From: Desulfonema magnum
Lineage (GTDB): Bacteria; Desulfobacterota; Desulfobacteria; Desulfobacterales; 4be13
Direction of reading: 5' to 3'
Assembly (NCBI RefSeq): GCF_017377395.1
Contig: NZ_CP061800.1
Coordinates: forward strand, 7,213,633-7,277,632
Length of the DNA: 64,000 bases
The translations under genes were made by a program, and so were the position numbers. A model generated the notes under the pieces. That model did no database searches. It was given only the letters and a program-made list of their open reading frames with translations, and had not been told where the DNA came from. How positions within the stretch are numbered: the stretch's first letter is position 1; each line of letters begins with the position of its first letter. Shown here one piece after another: positions 18,101 to 26,180 of this stretch.

Positions 18101-19367
18101 CGGACTCAGGTTCAGATATTTGAATTTCAATATCACTGAGGTAAAGACGGTTAAAATAACTGGCCCCCACAGAAGTAACCCAGGGCGCATTGGCAGGAGA
18201 ATCAACAGAATATGCTTTCGGACCGGTGTTCCCGGCTGAAACAGCGACAAAAACCCCTGCTTCGCAGGCGGCAAGCAGGGACAGGGCATCCGGATCCCGC
18301 CACGGATCAAAGGCCAGGCTGCTTCCGGCTGAATAATTAATGACATCCACCCCGTCAGCCACAGCTTTGTCTATGGCTGCCACAGAATCTGCCTCAGTGG
18401 CACCGCCCGGGGCAAAGACTTTATAGGAAGCAATGTGGGCCCGGGGGGCCATTCCTGAGATCAGGCCCCGGTCAGTACCATATATATCTGCTGAAACATT
18501 TTCATTGCCTGCTGCCACAGAGGCGGTGTGAGTTCCGTGTCCCACATCATCCCTGCCTGAAAGAAACAATCCGTCATATTCATCTTCATTCCGAGCCAGA
18601 TACCCGTCCAAAAAATATTGTATGCCGATCAGCTTGTTATTGCATTTATACCCCTTTGTTCCGTCTGCCGGAGGGGTACACTTTCCCCCCCATTTGGACG
18701 GCGGCCGCGGAAAGGTGCCGTCATCTGCAAAACTAGGATGTTCCGGCCATATGCCGGTGTCTATGATTCCCACAATAATGCCCTCGCCTTTGGTTTCAGG
18801 AAGGCCGTTGGTTCCGTTGCCATCCCATATTTCCGTGGCATTGACAAACGCGGGAGAAACATCAGTCATCAGGTGAACCGGTCTGTCCTGCTGAACAGAA
18901 ATCACGCCCGGAAGTTTGGCGATCCGGGCTGCTTCCTCAGGGGTCAGCCGGACAGCCATACCATTATAGGTAACATCATATGTGTAAATCGGTTCGAACG
19001 AACGGCCAATGGTCTGTTCCATGGAAGCCATTATTTCATTTTGTTTGTCAGAAAGATATTTGCGATAGGTTTTGCTGGCAGAACTCCGTATATCCAACCG
19101 TTTTTTACCTGTCTTGCGGGGAGTTGTGGCAGATAATCCGCTAATGCTTCCCTGGTAAGCAGCCACGGGAGGGTCTGTTAATCGGATAATATACAGTTCA
19201 AATTCAGTTTCTTCCTGATTCATGTCAGGTGCGGGATTTGTTTTTGCGTCTGTTGTCCGGTGTGCAAATATCACAAAAAACAGTAGCAGAAACAAACAAA
19301 TGAAACTTGCTCTTGTCATTTTTTTTCCTATGCCTGAAAAACATAGGTTCATTATTCCGAATAACAT
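12111..19367 (-). CDS. Giant secreted S8 subtilase with P-domain, cadherin-like repeats, dead trypsin-like domain and dockerin-like end
   Basis: About 2418 residues. The start is placed at 19367 (AAGGAAA upstream); MTRASF at 19319 also fits and leads into the signal segment FICLFLLLFFVIF. An I9-type propeptide precedes the S8 domain, which has Asp (GIIDTGIWPEH), His (GHGTHTASVAAG) and Ser (GTSMSSPHVAG). A PPC-like region, a proprotein-convertase P-domain (~15180-15610), tandem cadherin-like repeats with VLENDNDPDNDPL, a CSLREA-like start and a right-handed beta-helix follow. A trypsin-like domain (~13665-14410) sits in the beta-helix; it has SAQC for AAHC and GDMGSP for GDSGGP, so it lacks the His and Ser. 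Two more cadherin-like repeats and a duplicated dockerin-like Ca-binding end (SELLRVIQLY / NELLRMIQFY) close it. Probably exported and self-processed. Confidence 0.88.
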   Translation of the reverse strand: MLFGIMNLCFSGIGKKMTRASFICLFLLLFFVIFAHRTTDAKTNPAPDMNQEETEFELYIIRLTDPPVAAYQGSISGLSATTPRKTGKKRLDIRSSASKTYRKYLSDKQNEIMASMEQTIGRSFEPIYTYDVTYNGMAVRLTPEEAARIAKLPGVISVQQDRPVHLMTDVSPAFVNATEIWDGNGTNGLPETKGEGIIVGIIDTGIWPEHPSFADDGTFPRPPSKWGGKCTPPADGTKGYKCNNKLIGIQYFLDGYLARNEDEYDGLFLSGRDDVGHGTHTASVAAGNENVSADIYGTDRGLISGMAPRAHIASYKVFAPGGATEADSVAAIDKAVADGVDVINYSAGSSLAFDPWRDPDALSLLAACEAGVFVAVSAGNTGPKAYSVDSPANAPWVTSVGASYFNRLYLSDIEIQISEPESGSDQGIEIRNYYGATTTRGISNFNLVHAEGIADVEEDTSGACLHPFPTGTFRSTDAVLCPKGNIDTATKGNFVQDGGAGAIIIYNDENNYDFNSYSWPVPAVLISKEAGSEIRELLIHSASSEAADNENPPDPGSRARTPNPITISFTRGESVYVPDPRIPANTVAGFSARGPNINELSNEPINVIKPDITAPGVHILAGVSPEYMIKINGVLGRFGHQGELFQVMQGTSMSSPHVAGLGALLKSLHPEWTPAQIQSALKTTAVSENYKARGEDGDEPATPFDLGAGCVDVSRAARAGFVLDETGDNFRAIDENDGEDASTLNLPGLTYADCLGECSWSRTLQSAMDVSVDWTVSAEGPGAANLTVSPTQFTLRPGGTQTIDIKAECKTTSGCPYGEWVFSEIRFIPELETRNLKLETRNSKLEDTDQESEFQVSSFKFQISPAHFPVAFRPLGGISPVESLEIKTRRNQGVYTLEGLKAISTDSLTGNVWFGEPEQITASLPEDSAHDEVYDDLNDGVFIKKIEVPDSARRFIVEIISSTASDLDLYVGIDDNGDGLPNAAEQRSKSSGNSWKEDCVFPNSGEPLEPGTYWVLVQNWKGSGNPEDEFTLAITVVDSKLETGTWKPDISVPDQVFFNEPFDVGISWDAPDLEPGSTQEGWIEIGTDHQNSANIVSMPFTFSRLANDVTISSDVILVSSSDLNGELQSPVHPGDRIYFTLKIQPDTIQGTPLVYTLVNTIPAGMTYVPWSATREPDAVSGNQITWTVETDKRGRTIEISYEVTVDEDLLLSGDNISPPVTLVNTVEHSVNGGPQALAKASVEITEQPVIIINSGEVSLPIPDENAKGVGSKLEISKKVILTDVNVRLNIRHPYVEDISACLISPSGTKITLFENLTGTRANFRNTKLDDNAEISIHNADAPFTGTFRPTDSLDVFRGEPVNGRWKLKVYDDRAYDEGILVSWGLEIRFESPEPVANEDTAVTSWDEPVFINVLENDNDPDNDPLRLIRVAAPLYGTAEIYDNETVIYTPEPEFIGEDQFIYTITDDNDGTAQTSVFVTVEKKGESFVVTTLEDVTDEDEELSLREAVLAAHTNLSVDGSPEGGFRDTITLPPGVLELGEEGHLDIACHLNIIGDPEAGTILETSGSERVFYVHEGAEVKIENLTICNSGTLTSDNFFYVYDSSDWWEYPFIIETGSWEFGSLYSVNGGSGHEYISDRDAENRKNISPRSDRYIEPEPEAWPWMAALVYRELDASDGQFCGGTLIHPEWVLTSAQCAGARGEGLEARGIDVVLGAQNLREHEGERMKVDEVIIHPNYDADTMDSDIGLLHLSEPSSQTYAEVIAQGDPSKMAEPGTIGAVIGWGNANGSSENYPEALFQVSVPILSNEEGSRHYENLPEYNPITENMLVAGYEGVAEDSCTGDMGSPLMVSPESAVLSSQFSILNSPIQAGIVSQRERCALAGYYGIYTRVSRFGVWIDEQIGGYPLPSGLEGGAILNKGTLTVIGTTLTGNSAVKGGAIYNAGVLTLMNSTVSGNSANLGGGLCNEGKARIIFSTIAENEARKGGGIFNVEAARAKGQGAREEDSTESLTVENTLIACNTAILEGPDVRGSVISHGVNLIGDSAGTSGWQDSDLSDTDPLLVPLMDNGGPTLTHAIQANGPASDAADSEVPEDKILTTDQRGEPRVSMYDIGAYEYDGKAYPPVALNDVAVTTENTSVIIKLLANDRDANGDDLIIEEIFSEFAYGDIKMKGKKKVIYTPSEDFIGRDWFFYTVSDGKSLSDAFVEVTVNPDMLPVTQDDEALTIGNTSVIIEVLANDKDPEGNPLTVADVAEPENGVAVTDGVTVTYTPNSDFIGTDRFMYRVSDGSKTGKAFITVTVEEAADPEPDSGTDSERYHSADYDPADYKIGFSELLRVIQLYTNGSYCCGVPGIADGYALCSDSQVPDAELYNCAPHDSDYSPQDWRIDMNELLRMIQFYNVSGYHADDRGEDGFIPEK
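13771..13805. repeat. Heptanucleotide tandem repeat inside the protease gene
   Basis: Five 7-bp units: GAATTGA twice, GAACTGA twice, then GAACTGC. It lies in the trypsin-like part of the protease gene and is translated as SQFSILNS on the minus strand. Confidence 0.9.
16776..16879. repeat. Two heptanucleotide tandem repeats inside the protease gene
   Basis: 16776-16810 is TGAAATT and then TGAAACT four times. 16831-16879 is seven units of TCGAGTT or TCAAGTT. As 7 bp repeats in all three frames, each block codes for a 7-residue repeat on the minus strand (LETRNLK LETRNSK; FQVSSFK). This is a low-complexity insertion between folded domains that keeps the frame. Confidence 0.9.
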
Positions 19368-19403
19368 ACAGATGTTTCCTTTCTTTTGATACTTGATATT
19401 CAA

Positions 19404-19978
19404 GTTTTCTCTGTCATTCCTGGTTTCGCAGGCTTCGGCGTGAGCATTCGAATGAGTTCACGCCGAAGTCTCAGTCGAACGGAACAGGCTTTTTGTCCGA
19501 ATCGGATCAAAAAACCTGATCATCGAGTTTAACCTATTGAAAATTTATAGTTCCAGAGTCAGTAACAAAAAATTTAAATTTAATCACTGAGTATATAAAA
19601 AAAATATTTCTGTAAACAGAATTTTATAGTTGTTCCTCTCTGATAAAAATTATAATATCATATCTGAAATTTATCTTATATCAACAAAAAAAGGATTTCC
19701 ATGATTTCTGTCAGACAAAAATTGGCATCCCTCACAATAGCTGAAAAGTAAGTACCTAATCATAAGTTTTCGATATTTGCCAGGGGAAGAAACCCGGCTT
19801 TTTTCCCCGGAATGATCCGCCGCTCCTGAAGGAAAAACCCGGGTTTCTCCGCCGTCCGTCATGTCTGCCCTGTGACAGGCCGAAAATTTTTCGATCTGCT
19901 GAAATGGGTTTTCAGCTTTTATGAAAGATACCCAAAAATCATTTAAATCCTTCAGGTGGTGTTAAAAAAAATACAATT
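19404..19978. other. Intergenic region between the protease gene and queE, with a MITE fragment
   Basis: AT-rich sequence (19540-19680) probably holds the divergent promoters. A family-A MITE fragment lies at 19749-19861. Around 19431-19480 a CGGCGTGAGC / GCTCACGCCG-type palindromic piece is shared with 10230-10250. I see no gene. The Shine-Dalgarno site of queE is weak and distant (AGGTGG at about 19954). Confidence 0.5.
19749..19861. repeat. MITE family A, truncated copy
   Basis: It starts with TAAGTACCTAATCATAAGTT and contains the GGGGAAGAAACCCGGCTTTT ... AAAAACCCGGGTTTCTCCG hairpin. It matches the reverse complement of the complete copy at 34957-35106, but the right end is missing. Confidence 0.8.
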
Positions 19979-20623
19979 ATGTCCCTTTTAGTAAACGAAA
20001 TATTCTACAGTATTCAGGGGGAATCCCTTTATAGCGGGCGTCCCTGTGTTTTTGTAAGGCTTACAGGATGCAATCTGAGGTGTTCATATTGCGATACACG
20101 TTATGCATATCATGAAGGCTCGGAAATGGATATCATGGCAATTCTGGAACAGACAGCCATATATCAATGCCCTCTCATTGAAATTACGGGCGGTGAACCG
20201 CTGTTACAGAGCGACACCCCGTTTTTAATTCATCAGCTTCTTGAAAACAGGTATGAAGTGATGATGGAAACAAACGGGAGTTTTGATATCAGCAAAGTTG
20301 ACAAACGGTGTGTGAAAATTGTGGATGTGAAATGCCCCGCAAGCGGGGAAAGCAGGAAAAATGATCTGGAAAATCTGAAACGGCTTCATCCGGGAGATCA
20401 GGTCAAGTTTGTCATCAGTGATCGTGAAGATTATGAATATGCTAAGAAGATTACGGCATCTGAATGCTCAGAAATTGCCATAAATCATATGCTGTTTTCT
20501 CCGGTATTGGGAAAAATTCCCCCTGCCGAGCTTGCAAAATGGATACTTGAAGACAGACTTCAGGTCAGGTTTCAGCTTCAGTTACATAAGATCATATGGC
20601 CTGAAACAGAAAGAGGAGTATAA
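19979..20623 (+). CDS. queE: 7-carboxy-7-deazaguanine synthase, radical SAM
   Basis: The product is 214 residues. QueE converts 6-carboxy-tetrahydropterin to 7-carboxy-7-deazaguanine in the queuosine (preQ0) pathway. The radical-SAM cluster motif is CNLRCSYC (C-x3-C-x2-C) at about residues 31-38. The N-terminus NEIFYSIQGES and EITGGEPLLQ are typical of QueE. queC follows after 4 nt, so the two form an operon. The length is normal. Confidence 0.95.
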   Translation: MSLLVNEIFYSIQGESLYSGRPCVFVRLTGCNLRCSYCDTRYAYHEGSEMDIMAILEQTAIYQCPLIEITGGEPLLQSDTPFLIHQLLENRYEVMMETNGSFDISKVDKRCVKIVDVKCPASGESRKNDLENLKRLHPGDQVKFVISDREDYEYAKKITASECSEIAINHMLFSPVLGKIPPAELAKWILEDRLQVRFQLQLHKIIWPETERGV

Positions 20624-20627
20624 AAAC

Positions 20628-21317
20628 ATGATAAGACAAAAGGCTGTTGTGCTTTCAAGCGGAGGAATTGACTCCACCACTGTCATGGCCATTGCAAAGC
20701 ATGAGGGCTTTGAAATTTACAGCCTGAGCTTTTTCTACGGACAGCGCCACGCGTCTGAACTGAACGCTGCAAAAAGCGTGGCCGCCGCCCTCGGGGTTGC
20801 AAAGCATCTTGTGATCAGAACGGATTTTCAACCCATTGGCGGTTCAGCCCTTACAGATGACATTGCCGTGCCAAAACACAGAAGCAAAGAGAATATGGCA
20901 GAGGAGATTCCGGTTACTTATGTACCCGCGAGAAATACCATTTTTCTTTCTTATGCCCTGGGTTATGCGGAAGTTCTCCGGGCTTCTGACATCTTCATCG
21001 GTGTCAACGCGATTGATTACAGCGGATACCCTGATTGCAGACCCGAATATATCGAGGCGTTTGAGCGTATGGCTAATCTCGCCACAAAGGCGGGGGTGGA
21101 AGGTATCATAAAAACAAAGATAAGAACGCCGCTTCTTTATATGACAAAAGCCGAAATTATCAGGAAAGGGACCGAACTGGGGGTTGATTATTCTCTCACG
21201 CACAGTTGCTATGACCCTTCACCAGAAGGTCTGGCATGTGGTCAGTGCGACAGCTGCATCCTAAGGAAAAAAGGCTTTAAAGAGGCAAACATACAGGACC
21301 CGACAGAATACATTTAA
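20628..21317 (+). CDS. queC: 7-cyano-7-deazaguanine synthase (preQ0 synthase)
   Basis: The product is about 229 residues from ATG 20628, preceded by AGAGGAG. QueC uses ATP and ammonia to convert 7-carboxy-7-deazaguanine to preQ0. It has the PP-loop SSGGIDSTT (residues ~11-19), YVPARNTIFLSYALGYAE, and the zinc-binding C-x2-C-x2-C (CGQCDSC) after SCYDP near the C-terminus. It is directly downstream of queE. A longer frame opening upstream lacks support. Confidence 0.95.
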   Translation: MIRQKAVVLSSGGIDSTTVMAIAKHEGFEIYSLSFFYGQRHASELNAAKSVAAALGVAKHLVIRTDFQPIGGSALTDDIAVPKHRSKENMAEEIPVTYVPARNTIFLSYALGYAEVLRASDIFIGVNAIDYSGYPDCRPEYIEAFERMANLATKAGVEGIIKTKIRTPLLYMTKAEIIRKGTELGVDYSLTHSCYDPSPEGLACGQCDSCILRKKGFKEANIQDPTEYI

Positions 21318-21454
21318 CCCTTCCCTGAATGCTGTTCTGTAATTCATACTGTTCCCCCTGCTTTCTTCAGATGGGGGACGCCTGTATGACTACACAGACA
21401 GACCTTTCGAATAAAATAGGTTATGCTTGGATGATATTTTTCAATGCGTCGGAG

Positions 21455-21530
21455 ATACCTGATCATAAACTTTCGACATAAGACCTCCGAGGTTTTTAAC
21501 TGATTATAACGGAATTCGGGGGACACAATA
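21455..21530. repeat. Ends of repeat elements next to a gene fragment
   Basis: 21455-21480 resembles a family-A end (GATACCTGATCATAAACTTT). 21500-21530 reads CTGATTATAACGGAATTCGG then GGGACACAATA: a family-B end fused to the end of the element found whole at 45585-45731. Coding sequence without a start begins immediately after it. Confidence 0.65.
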
Positions 21531-23669
21531 TGCGGTGTCACGGGGGCGGTTCTTGAGGTCGGCCCGGAAGGGGGGCAGACAGTCTCCCTTCCCGGAACGG
21601 ACATCGCCGGCATCAGACTCGATGCCGATGATTCCGGAACCTGCGGAGTGACAGTGAGTTCGTTCCGGGGAAATGACCGGGTCTCGTCCGATTCGGAGAC
21701 GGCCGGAATCGTGGCGGACCTGCCTCTGGAATCGGAGGTCTCGCTCTCGGACGGTCTCACGGTGACCGTCGGGGAGCCGGACGCTGACTATGTGATCATC
21801 ACAGCATCGGCAGGGGAACACGGAACTGTGAGCCCCTCCGGCAAAGTCGCCGCGGCTCTCGGCGGAGAACAGACCTTCACGTTCACACCCGACACCGGGT
21901 GGCATGTGGCGGATGTGCTTACTGACGGCGTGTCCGCGGGAGCGGTCACGGATCACACTTTTTTCAACGTGACTGCCGCTCACACTGTCAGTGCGGTGTT
22001 TGAGCCTGACACAGTTCAGGACACGGAGCCTCCCTCCGCGCCGCAAAATCTGACAGCTGAGGAGATTTCCGGGCCCGGGGTCAGGCTCTCATGGGAACCC
22101 TCCTCCGACAACACGGGCGTGGAAGGCTACGAGGTCTTCCGGAACGGCGTGTTCCTCGGAACTGTGGCGGAGACATCTTTCACCGACGGCGATGTTGCAG
22201 CGGGGACGCTTTATGCTTACACTGCCGAGGCATATGATGCCGCTGGAAACCGATCCGGCCGGAGTGCGCCGGCCTATGCGGCTCCGGGGAACACGGAACC
22301 GCCGGCCGTGCCCGGGGGAGTGACGGCACGGGGCATCCCCGCGTCCGAAGGCTCCCGGATCCGTGTCTCCTGGGACCCGTGTTCCGACAACACGGGCGTG
22401 ACCGGCTACGAGGTCTTCCGGGACGGCGTGTCTCTCGGAACCGTCACGGAGACATCTTTCAGCGACACGGATGTCTCTCTTCTGACACCCTACGCCTACA
22501 CAGTGAAAGCGTATGATGGCGCGGGAAACCGCTCGGGACAGAGTGAGCCGGCTTCCGTGACCCTGGAAGACACGGAACCGCCGACCGTGCCCCGGGAGAT
22601 GACGGTCACGGAGATTCCGGATGACGACGGATTTCATTTCCTCGTCACCTGGGACCCGTGTTCCGACAATGTCGGGGTGACCGGCTACGTCATCCGCAAC
22701 GGGGAGACAGGCGACAGCACATCTGAGACTTTCTATGCGGACAGCGGGGTCACGGCTCTGACGACTTACACCTACACGGCCGAGGCGTATGATGCCGCTG
22801 GAAACCGCTCGGGAGAGAGCGATCCGATAACCGTGACAAAAACAGGCGATGTCCCGGTTCCGCAGGTGACCTTCTCGGCCTCGGCGACATCTGTGAGTCC
22901 GGGGGAGACTGTCGTTCTCTCATGGGACACATCAGGTGCGGACTCCCGCACGCTCGGGCCGGGCATCGGGGATATCTCCGAAAGCGGGACCGCCGAGGTT
23001 TCGCCGGAAGAGACAACAACTTACACGCTCACAGCGTCAGGCCCCGGCGGAACCGTCACGGCCGCTGTGACCGTCGCCGTCCCGGACCGGCACACCGATC
23101 TGGAGGTGACGGATGCCGACGTTTCGGACACCGAAACAGATCCCCGGACTCTCGCATTCGCCGGAACCGTGCAGGTCGTGATCGCCAACACCGGAAATCT
23201 TTCCCCGGAGGCGGGCTGTGAGGTGACAGTTTTCGAGGACAGCGACCATGACGGGCTTTTCAACGTGTCTCAGGACAATGTGATCGGGAGTGCCCATGTG
23301 CCGGAGGTGCCCGGTCCCGGCGACTCGCTCACCGTTCCGGTCCCGGTGAGCGGAACCCTGCTCTTTGCCGACAACCTCATCTTCGCATTTGCGGACAGCG
23401 AGAATGATATCCCGGAAAGCGACGAGGAGAACAACATAAGCCACTCCATGGCGGACTGCGAGTTCACGCCGCCGGTGGGAGAATTTGATCCTGAATTGGA
23501 GTGGTCTTGGAAAGGGAGTTCGGATGAAGAACCGGATTTCAAAAAAGTTATCTGCGTACCCATTGTTATCAACCTTAATGACGATAACGGCGATGGTCTG
23601 ACAGATAAAAATGATATCCCTGATCAATACCGTTCGGCACGATTTTTGCATACATTTGTAACTAACTGA
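21510..23669 (+). pseudogene. Fragment of a large surface protein: fibronectin type III repeats and CARDB domain
   Basis: The frame is open from just after a stop inside the repeat end at 21507; the first usable start is GTG 21648. It encodes a beta domain with a repetitive GEHGTVSPSGK motif, three fibronectin type III domains (each PSAPQNLTA / WDPCSDNTGVTGYEVFRDG / YTAEAYDAAGNRSG), an Ig-like domain (~22860-23080), a CARDB domain (DNVIGSAHVPEVPGPGDSLTV; SDEENN) and the start of an NDDNGDGLTDKNDIPD Ca-binding repeat, where it ends in repeat DNA. No signal peptide is left. The GC content is clearly higher than in the neighbouring genes, so it is probably of foreign or special origin. Likely a cut-out piece of a secreted adhesin. 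Confidence 0.75.
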
Positions 23670-23810
23670 ATTCATATATCCGGAAAACTGAAATCCCGAA
23701 ATGTCCGCCGGGCGTTTTTCGGAAACAATTTCTCCAAAATGCGGAAATGCCGGGCATTTCCGTCCGGCTGTGCAAAAATCATGCCGAACGATATTGATCC
23801 CTGATATTAT
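23614..23810. repeat. Imperfect inverted repeat at the 3' end of the FnIII gene
   Basis: Left arm 23614-23650 (CAATACCGTTCGGCACGATTTTTGCA, written here as CAATACCGTTCGG + CACGATTTTTGCA) pairs with the right arm at 23772-23810 (TGCAAAAATCATG + CCGAACGATATTG). The arms match over about 36 bp. The right arm runs straight into the MITE at 23816. Confidence 0.65.
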
Positions 23811-23815
23811 ATTTC

Positions 23816-24035
23816 CTGATTATAACGGATTTAGGGGAGGGCACAACATCCTGAAATTACTATATGTCAGAATGGAAAATCTGTCCGTCACGGGGTCCCG
23901 GGAACCGGAAATTCAGGATATTTGTTTCCCCGGAAACCGACGTTTTCCGGGAATGTCCGTCCGGCTTCCTGTGAAAACGGAAGGTCGCGCGCAGCCTCCC
24001 GAAATCGGAGCCTCCCCTGAATCCGTTATAATCAG
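23816..24035. repeat. MITE-like element, family B, second type
   Basis: A 220-bp element with 25-bp inverted ends that differ at one position: CTGATTATAACGGATTTAGG at the left and CTGAATCCGTTATAATCAG at the right. The inner part is related to 56700-56817. It has no gene. Its right end supplies the stop codon of the minus-strand gene at 24032. Confidence 0.85.
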
Positions 24036-24781
24036 TCATTTACAATGCTGTTATTCAGTGTCAGCGTCCCATTCTCTTCAACGTATATTCCAGCTCCGGA
24101 TCCTCCGTCGCCACCATTTGTTGTTTCCGGTCCCCCACGCGTTTTTTTAACACCGTCACCGCCGTTACCACTAATATTATTGCTCACAGTGCTGTTGTTT
24201 AGCGTCAGTGTTCCATTATTCTCAACATATATTCCACCTCCGAACCCTCCGTCTCCACCATCTGTTGTTTCAGAACCGTGAGAACCTTCACCAGCAGCAT
24301 TAGCTTTTACGCTACATTCATTCAGAGTTAATATACCTCCGTTACCAACGTATATACCACCACCATGTCTGCCATGTTCGCCTGTACTCCAAGAGGCATC
24401 GAGTGCTTTTCCATCAGAGATTACAATGTTCTTCATTTCGATAGTCATACCACTGTCAACGTAAAAAATACGGAACTGCGTACTGACTCCGCTACTTCGC
24501 TTAACCGTCATCCCGCCCCCGCCGTCAATAGTCAGATTTTTGTCAATCACCAGTTGGTCGCTGGTCAGCGTAACCGTTGTAACCCCGTCCTGAAAGACAA
24601 TGGTGTCCCCGGACTGCGCATCGGCAATGGCCTGCCGGAGAGAGCCTGCTCCGCTGTCATCCCCGTTGGTTACGGTGATGGTTGCCGCATGAACCGGCAT
24701 CGCACACACCAGCCCGATGATCAGAACAATTGCAAAAACTGATTTTGAAAATAACATTTGGAAAAGCTCTGAAAAGCGCAT
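24032..24781 (-). CDS. Secreted beta-helix protein truncated by a repeat element
   Basis: The product is 249 residues from ATG 24781, preceded by AAAGGAG. A signal peptide (SVFAIVLIIGLVCAMPVHA) ends at about residue 32. Then ITVTNGDDSGAGSLRQAIAD is the classic start of secreted right-handed beta-helix proteins, followed by repeated GGGIYVENNGTLTLNNSTVS rungs. The frame stops inside the family-B end at 24032-24034, in mid-repeat, so the C-terminal part and any anchor are lost. The last rungs are near-identical at DNA level (24050-24120 and 24170-24260). Confidence 0.85.
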   Translation of the reverse strand: MRFSELFQMLFSKSVFAIVLIIGLVCAMPVHAATITVTNGDDSGAGSLRQAIADAQSGDTIVFQDGVTTVTLTSDQLVIDKNLTIDGGGGMTVKRSSGVSTQFRIFYVDSGMTIEMKNIVISDGKALDASWSTGEHGRHGGGIYVGNGGILTLNECSVKANAAGEGSHGSETTDGGDGGFGGGIYVENNGTLTLNNSTVSNNISGNGGDGVKKTRGGPETTNGGDGGSGAGIYVEENGTLTLNNSIVND

Positions 24782-24843
24782 GGCAGCATCTCCTTTCTTC
24801 CTTTCCTTTTGTTTTGAATAAGTTGTTCGGCCCCTGATTCGCT

Positions 24844-25139
24844 TGTCCGAACCCTGATTCACCGGATTAAAGGATTTGCAGGATTTGTGTCCGACCTCTG
24901 AATTTTCTGAATCCTGGCAAAAGCGGTGATATCAGTGGAACCGAAATCCGGAAAATCCTTTCATCCCTTAATCGGGGTTCGGACAGGCTCACCGGCCCCG
25001 GACTCACCTGTCCGAACCCTGATTCACCTGATTAAAGGGTTTGCAGGGTTTGTGTCCGACCTCTGAATTTTCTGAATCCTGGCAAGCGGCGAGACCGGCT
25101 GAACCGAAATCCCGGAAATCCTTTCATCATGGTTCAGAC
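24844..25139. repeat. Two tandem copies of a GTCCGAACC repeat (family C)
   Basis: Copy one is at 24844-24983 and copy two at 25010-25139. Each begins GTCCGAACCCTGATTCACC, contains AAAGGATTTGCAGGATTTG-like sequence and ends with AATCCTTTCATC... GGTTCGGAC or GGTTCAGAC. The ends are inverted repeats. A third copy is at 26181-26285. It is non-coding; the rest of the 24782-25265 gap holds no gene. Confidence 0.8.
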
Positions 25140-25265
25140 TATTAGCATAAACGGTTCTTTCTTACAAGTGCTGTTCAGTCAGCAGGTTTTTATATTCAGA
25201 CAATCAGTTGGGATTCCATCTTATCAAGCTTTATGTTTTTTATGATAGCTATTATCCTGATGAAT

Positions 25266-25721
25266 TTACACGTCAAACCAGTCCTCGGACCGGAACATCG
25301 GATTCAGATTTTCAATGTCACCGTAGATACTGTCTGCACCCACCAGGACAGATGAATTAATGATTGCGGTACTTGCAAGCATGATGTCAATATTATGTTT
25401 TCTCATTTCCTTGCGGCTGAGGTTTTTCTTTTTTCTGAGAAGGGCTTTCAATTCTCCGAAAACAGGCGCAGCCACCTGTTCCACAGGAAGAACAGCATCA
25501 AAGTCACGAAGCAGAGAATCAATCGTATTTCTGATACAAATTTTTTTGTCAGCCGGGGCATTAAAGAAACTATATTCCAGTTCGTACAGCACAAGAACGG
25601 AAATCTGAAGCATATCCTCATCTCTGAGCAGTGAAATTTTTCTGTGTATCGCTTTATGGTGTTTTTTACGTCCGTCATCATACAGAACATTCACCGCATC
25701 CGAATCTAACAGATACTTCAT
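25266..25721 (-). CDS. PIN-domain toxin (VapC-like ribonuclease)
   Basis: The product is 151 residues from ATG 25721, with AGGAGT upstream. The PIN acidic residues are visible: LLDSDAVNVLY (Asp near the start), VLYELEYSF (Glu), and KHNIDIMLASTAIINSSVLV followed by GADSIYGDIENL (Asp residues). PIN toxins cleave RNA. An antitoxin gene lies directly upstream, 7 bp away, so this is a VapBC-type pair. The longer frame to 25796 overlaps the antitoxin and is not supported. Confidence 0.85.
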   Translation of the reverse strand: MKYLLDSDAVNVLYDDGRKKHHKAIHRKISLLRDEDMLQISVLVLYELEYSFFNAPADKKICIRNTIDSLLRDFDAVLPVEQVAAPVFGELKALLRKKKNLSRKEMRKHNIDIMLASTAIINSSVLVGADSIYGDIENLNPMFRSEDWFDV

Positions 25722-25728
25722 ATCTTTT

Positions 25729-26028
25729 TTACTCCTCATCGTGCCTGAATGTGAAATCTTCCCTGAATTTCTCAGAACATTCACGAACATAGTCACCGGC
25801 CCCCCTCAGCGGCGGATTTTCACATATTTTTTCCGAGAATTTCGCCCATCGGCCTTTTTCTCCGCATGTCCGGTCAGAAACCGAAGTCTTGGCAAAGGCA
25901 CTCTCATCCGCCGCCTTTTTTTTTCCGATCAGTTCTCTGAGCAGAGACGGTATTGTTGTTCCGGCAAGCCTTGCAGATTTCTCAAGATAGCGATAATCAT
26001 CTTCTTTGATTTCAATGGTACGGTACAT
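25729..26028 (-). CDS. Antitoxin of the PIN toxin
   Basis: The product is 99 residues from ATG 26028 with a strong AAGGAGG site. The N-terminus (RTIEIKEDDYRYLEKSARLA, then TIPSLLRELIGKKK) is a DNA-binding antitoxin-like domain. The charged C-terminus probably wraps the toxin. It is the first gene of the pair and probably represses it. Confidence 0.75.
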   Translation of the reverse strand: MYRTIEIKEDDYRYLEKSARLAGTTIPSLLRELIGKKKAADESAFAKTSVSDRTCGEKGRWAKFSEKICENPPLRGAGDYVRECSEKFREDFTFRHDEE

Positions 26029-26180
26029 AAATTTTCCTCCTTCTGTGGGTATCAGCCGAAAAAAAGAATCATAAGACCTGTCAGAGAGGATTGCAGGTTC
26101 GGTTTTGAAAACATGATTTGGTAATAGTTTGAAAAAAATATTTCTCTCTTTTTTTGTTTTGTAACTGCAATGTAATAATT

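Noticed and set aside
19862..19978. preQ1 riboswitch in front of queE
   Set aside because: I could not fold the C-rich loop and A-rich tail typical of preQ1-I upstream of the queE start.
21504..23675. Long minus-strand frames opposite the FnIII gene
   Set aside because: High GC keeps several frames open; only the plus frame shows repeated fibronectin-III and CARDB domains.
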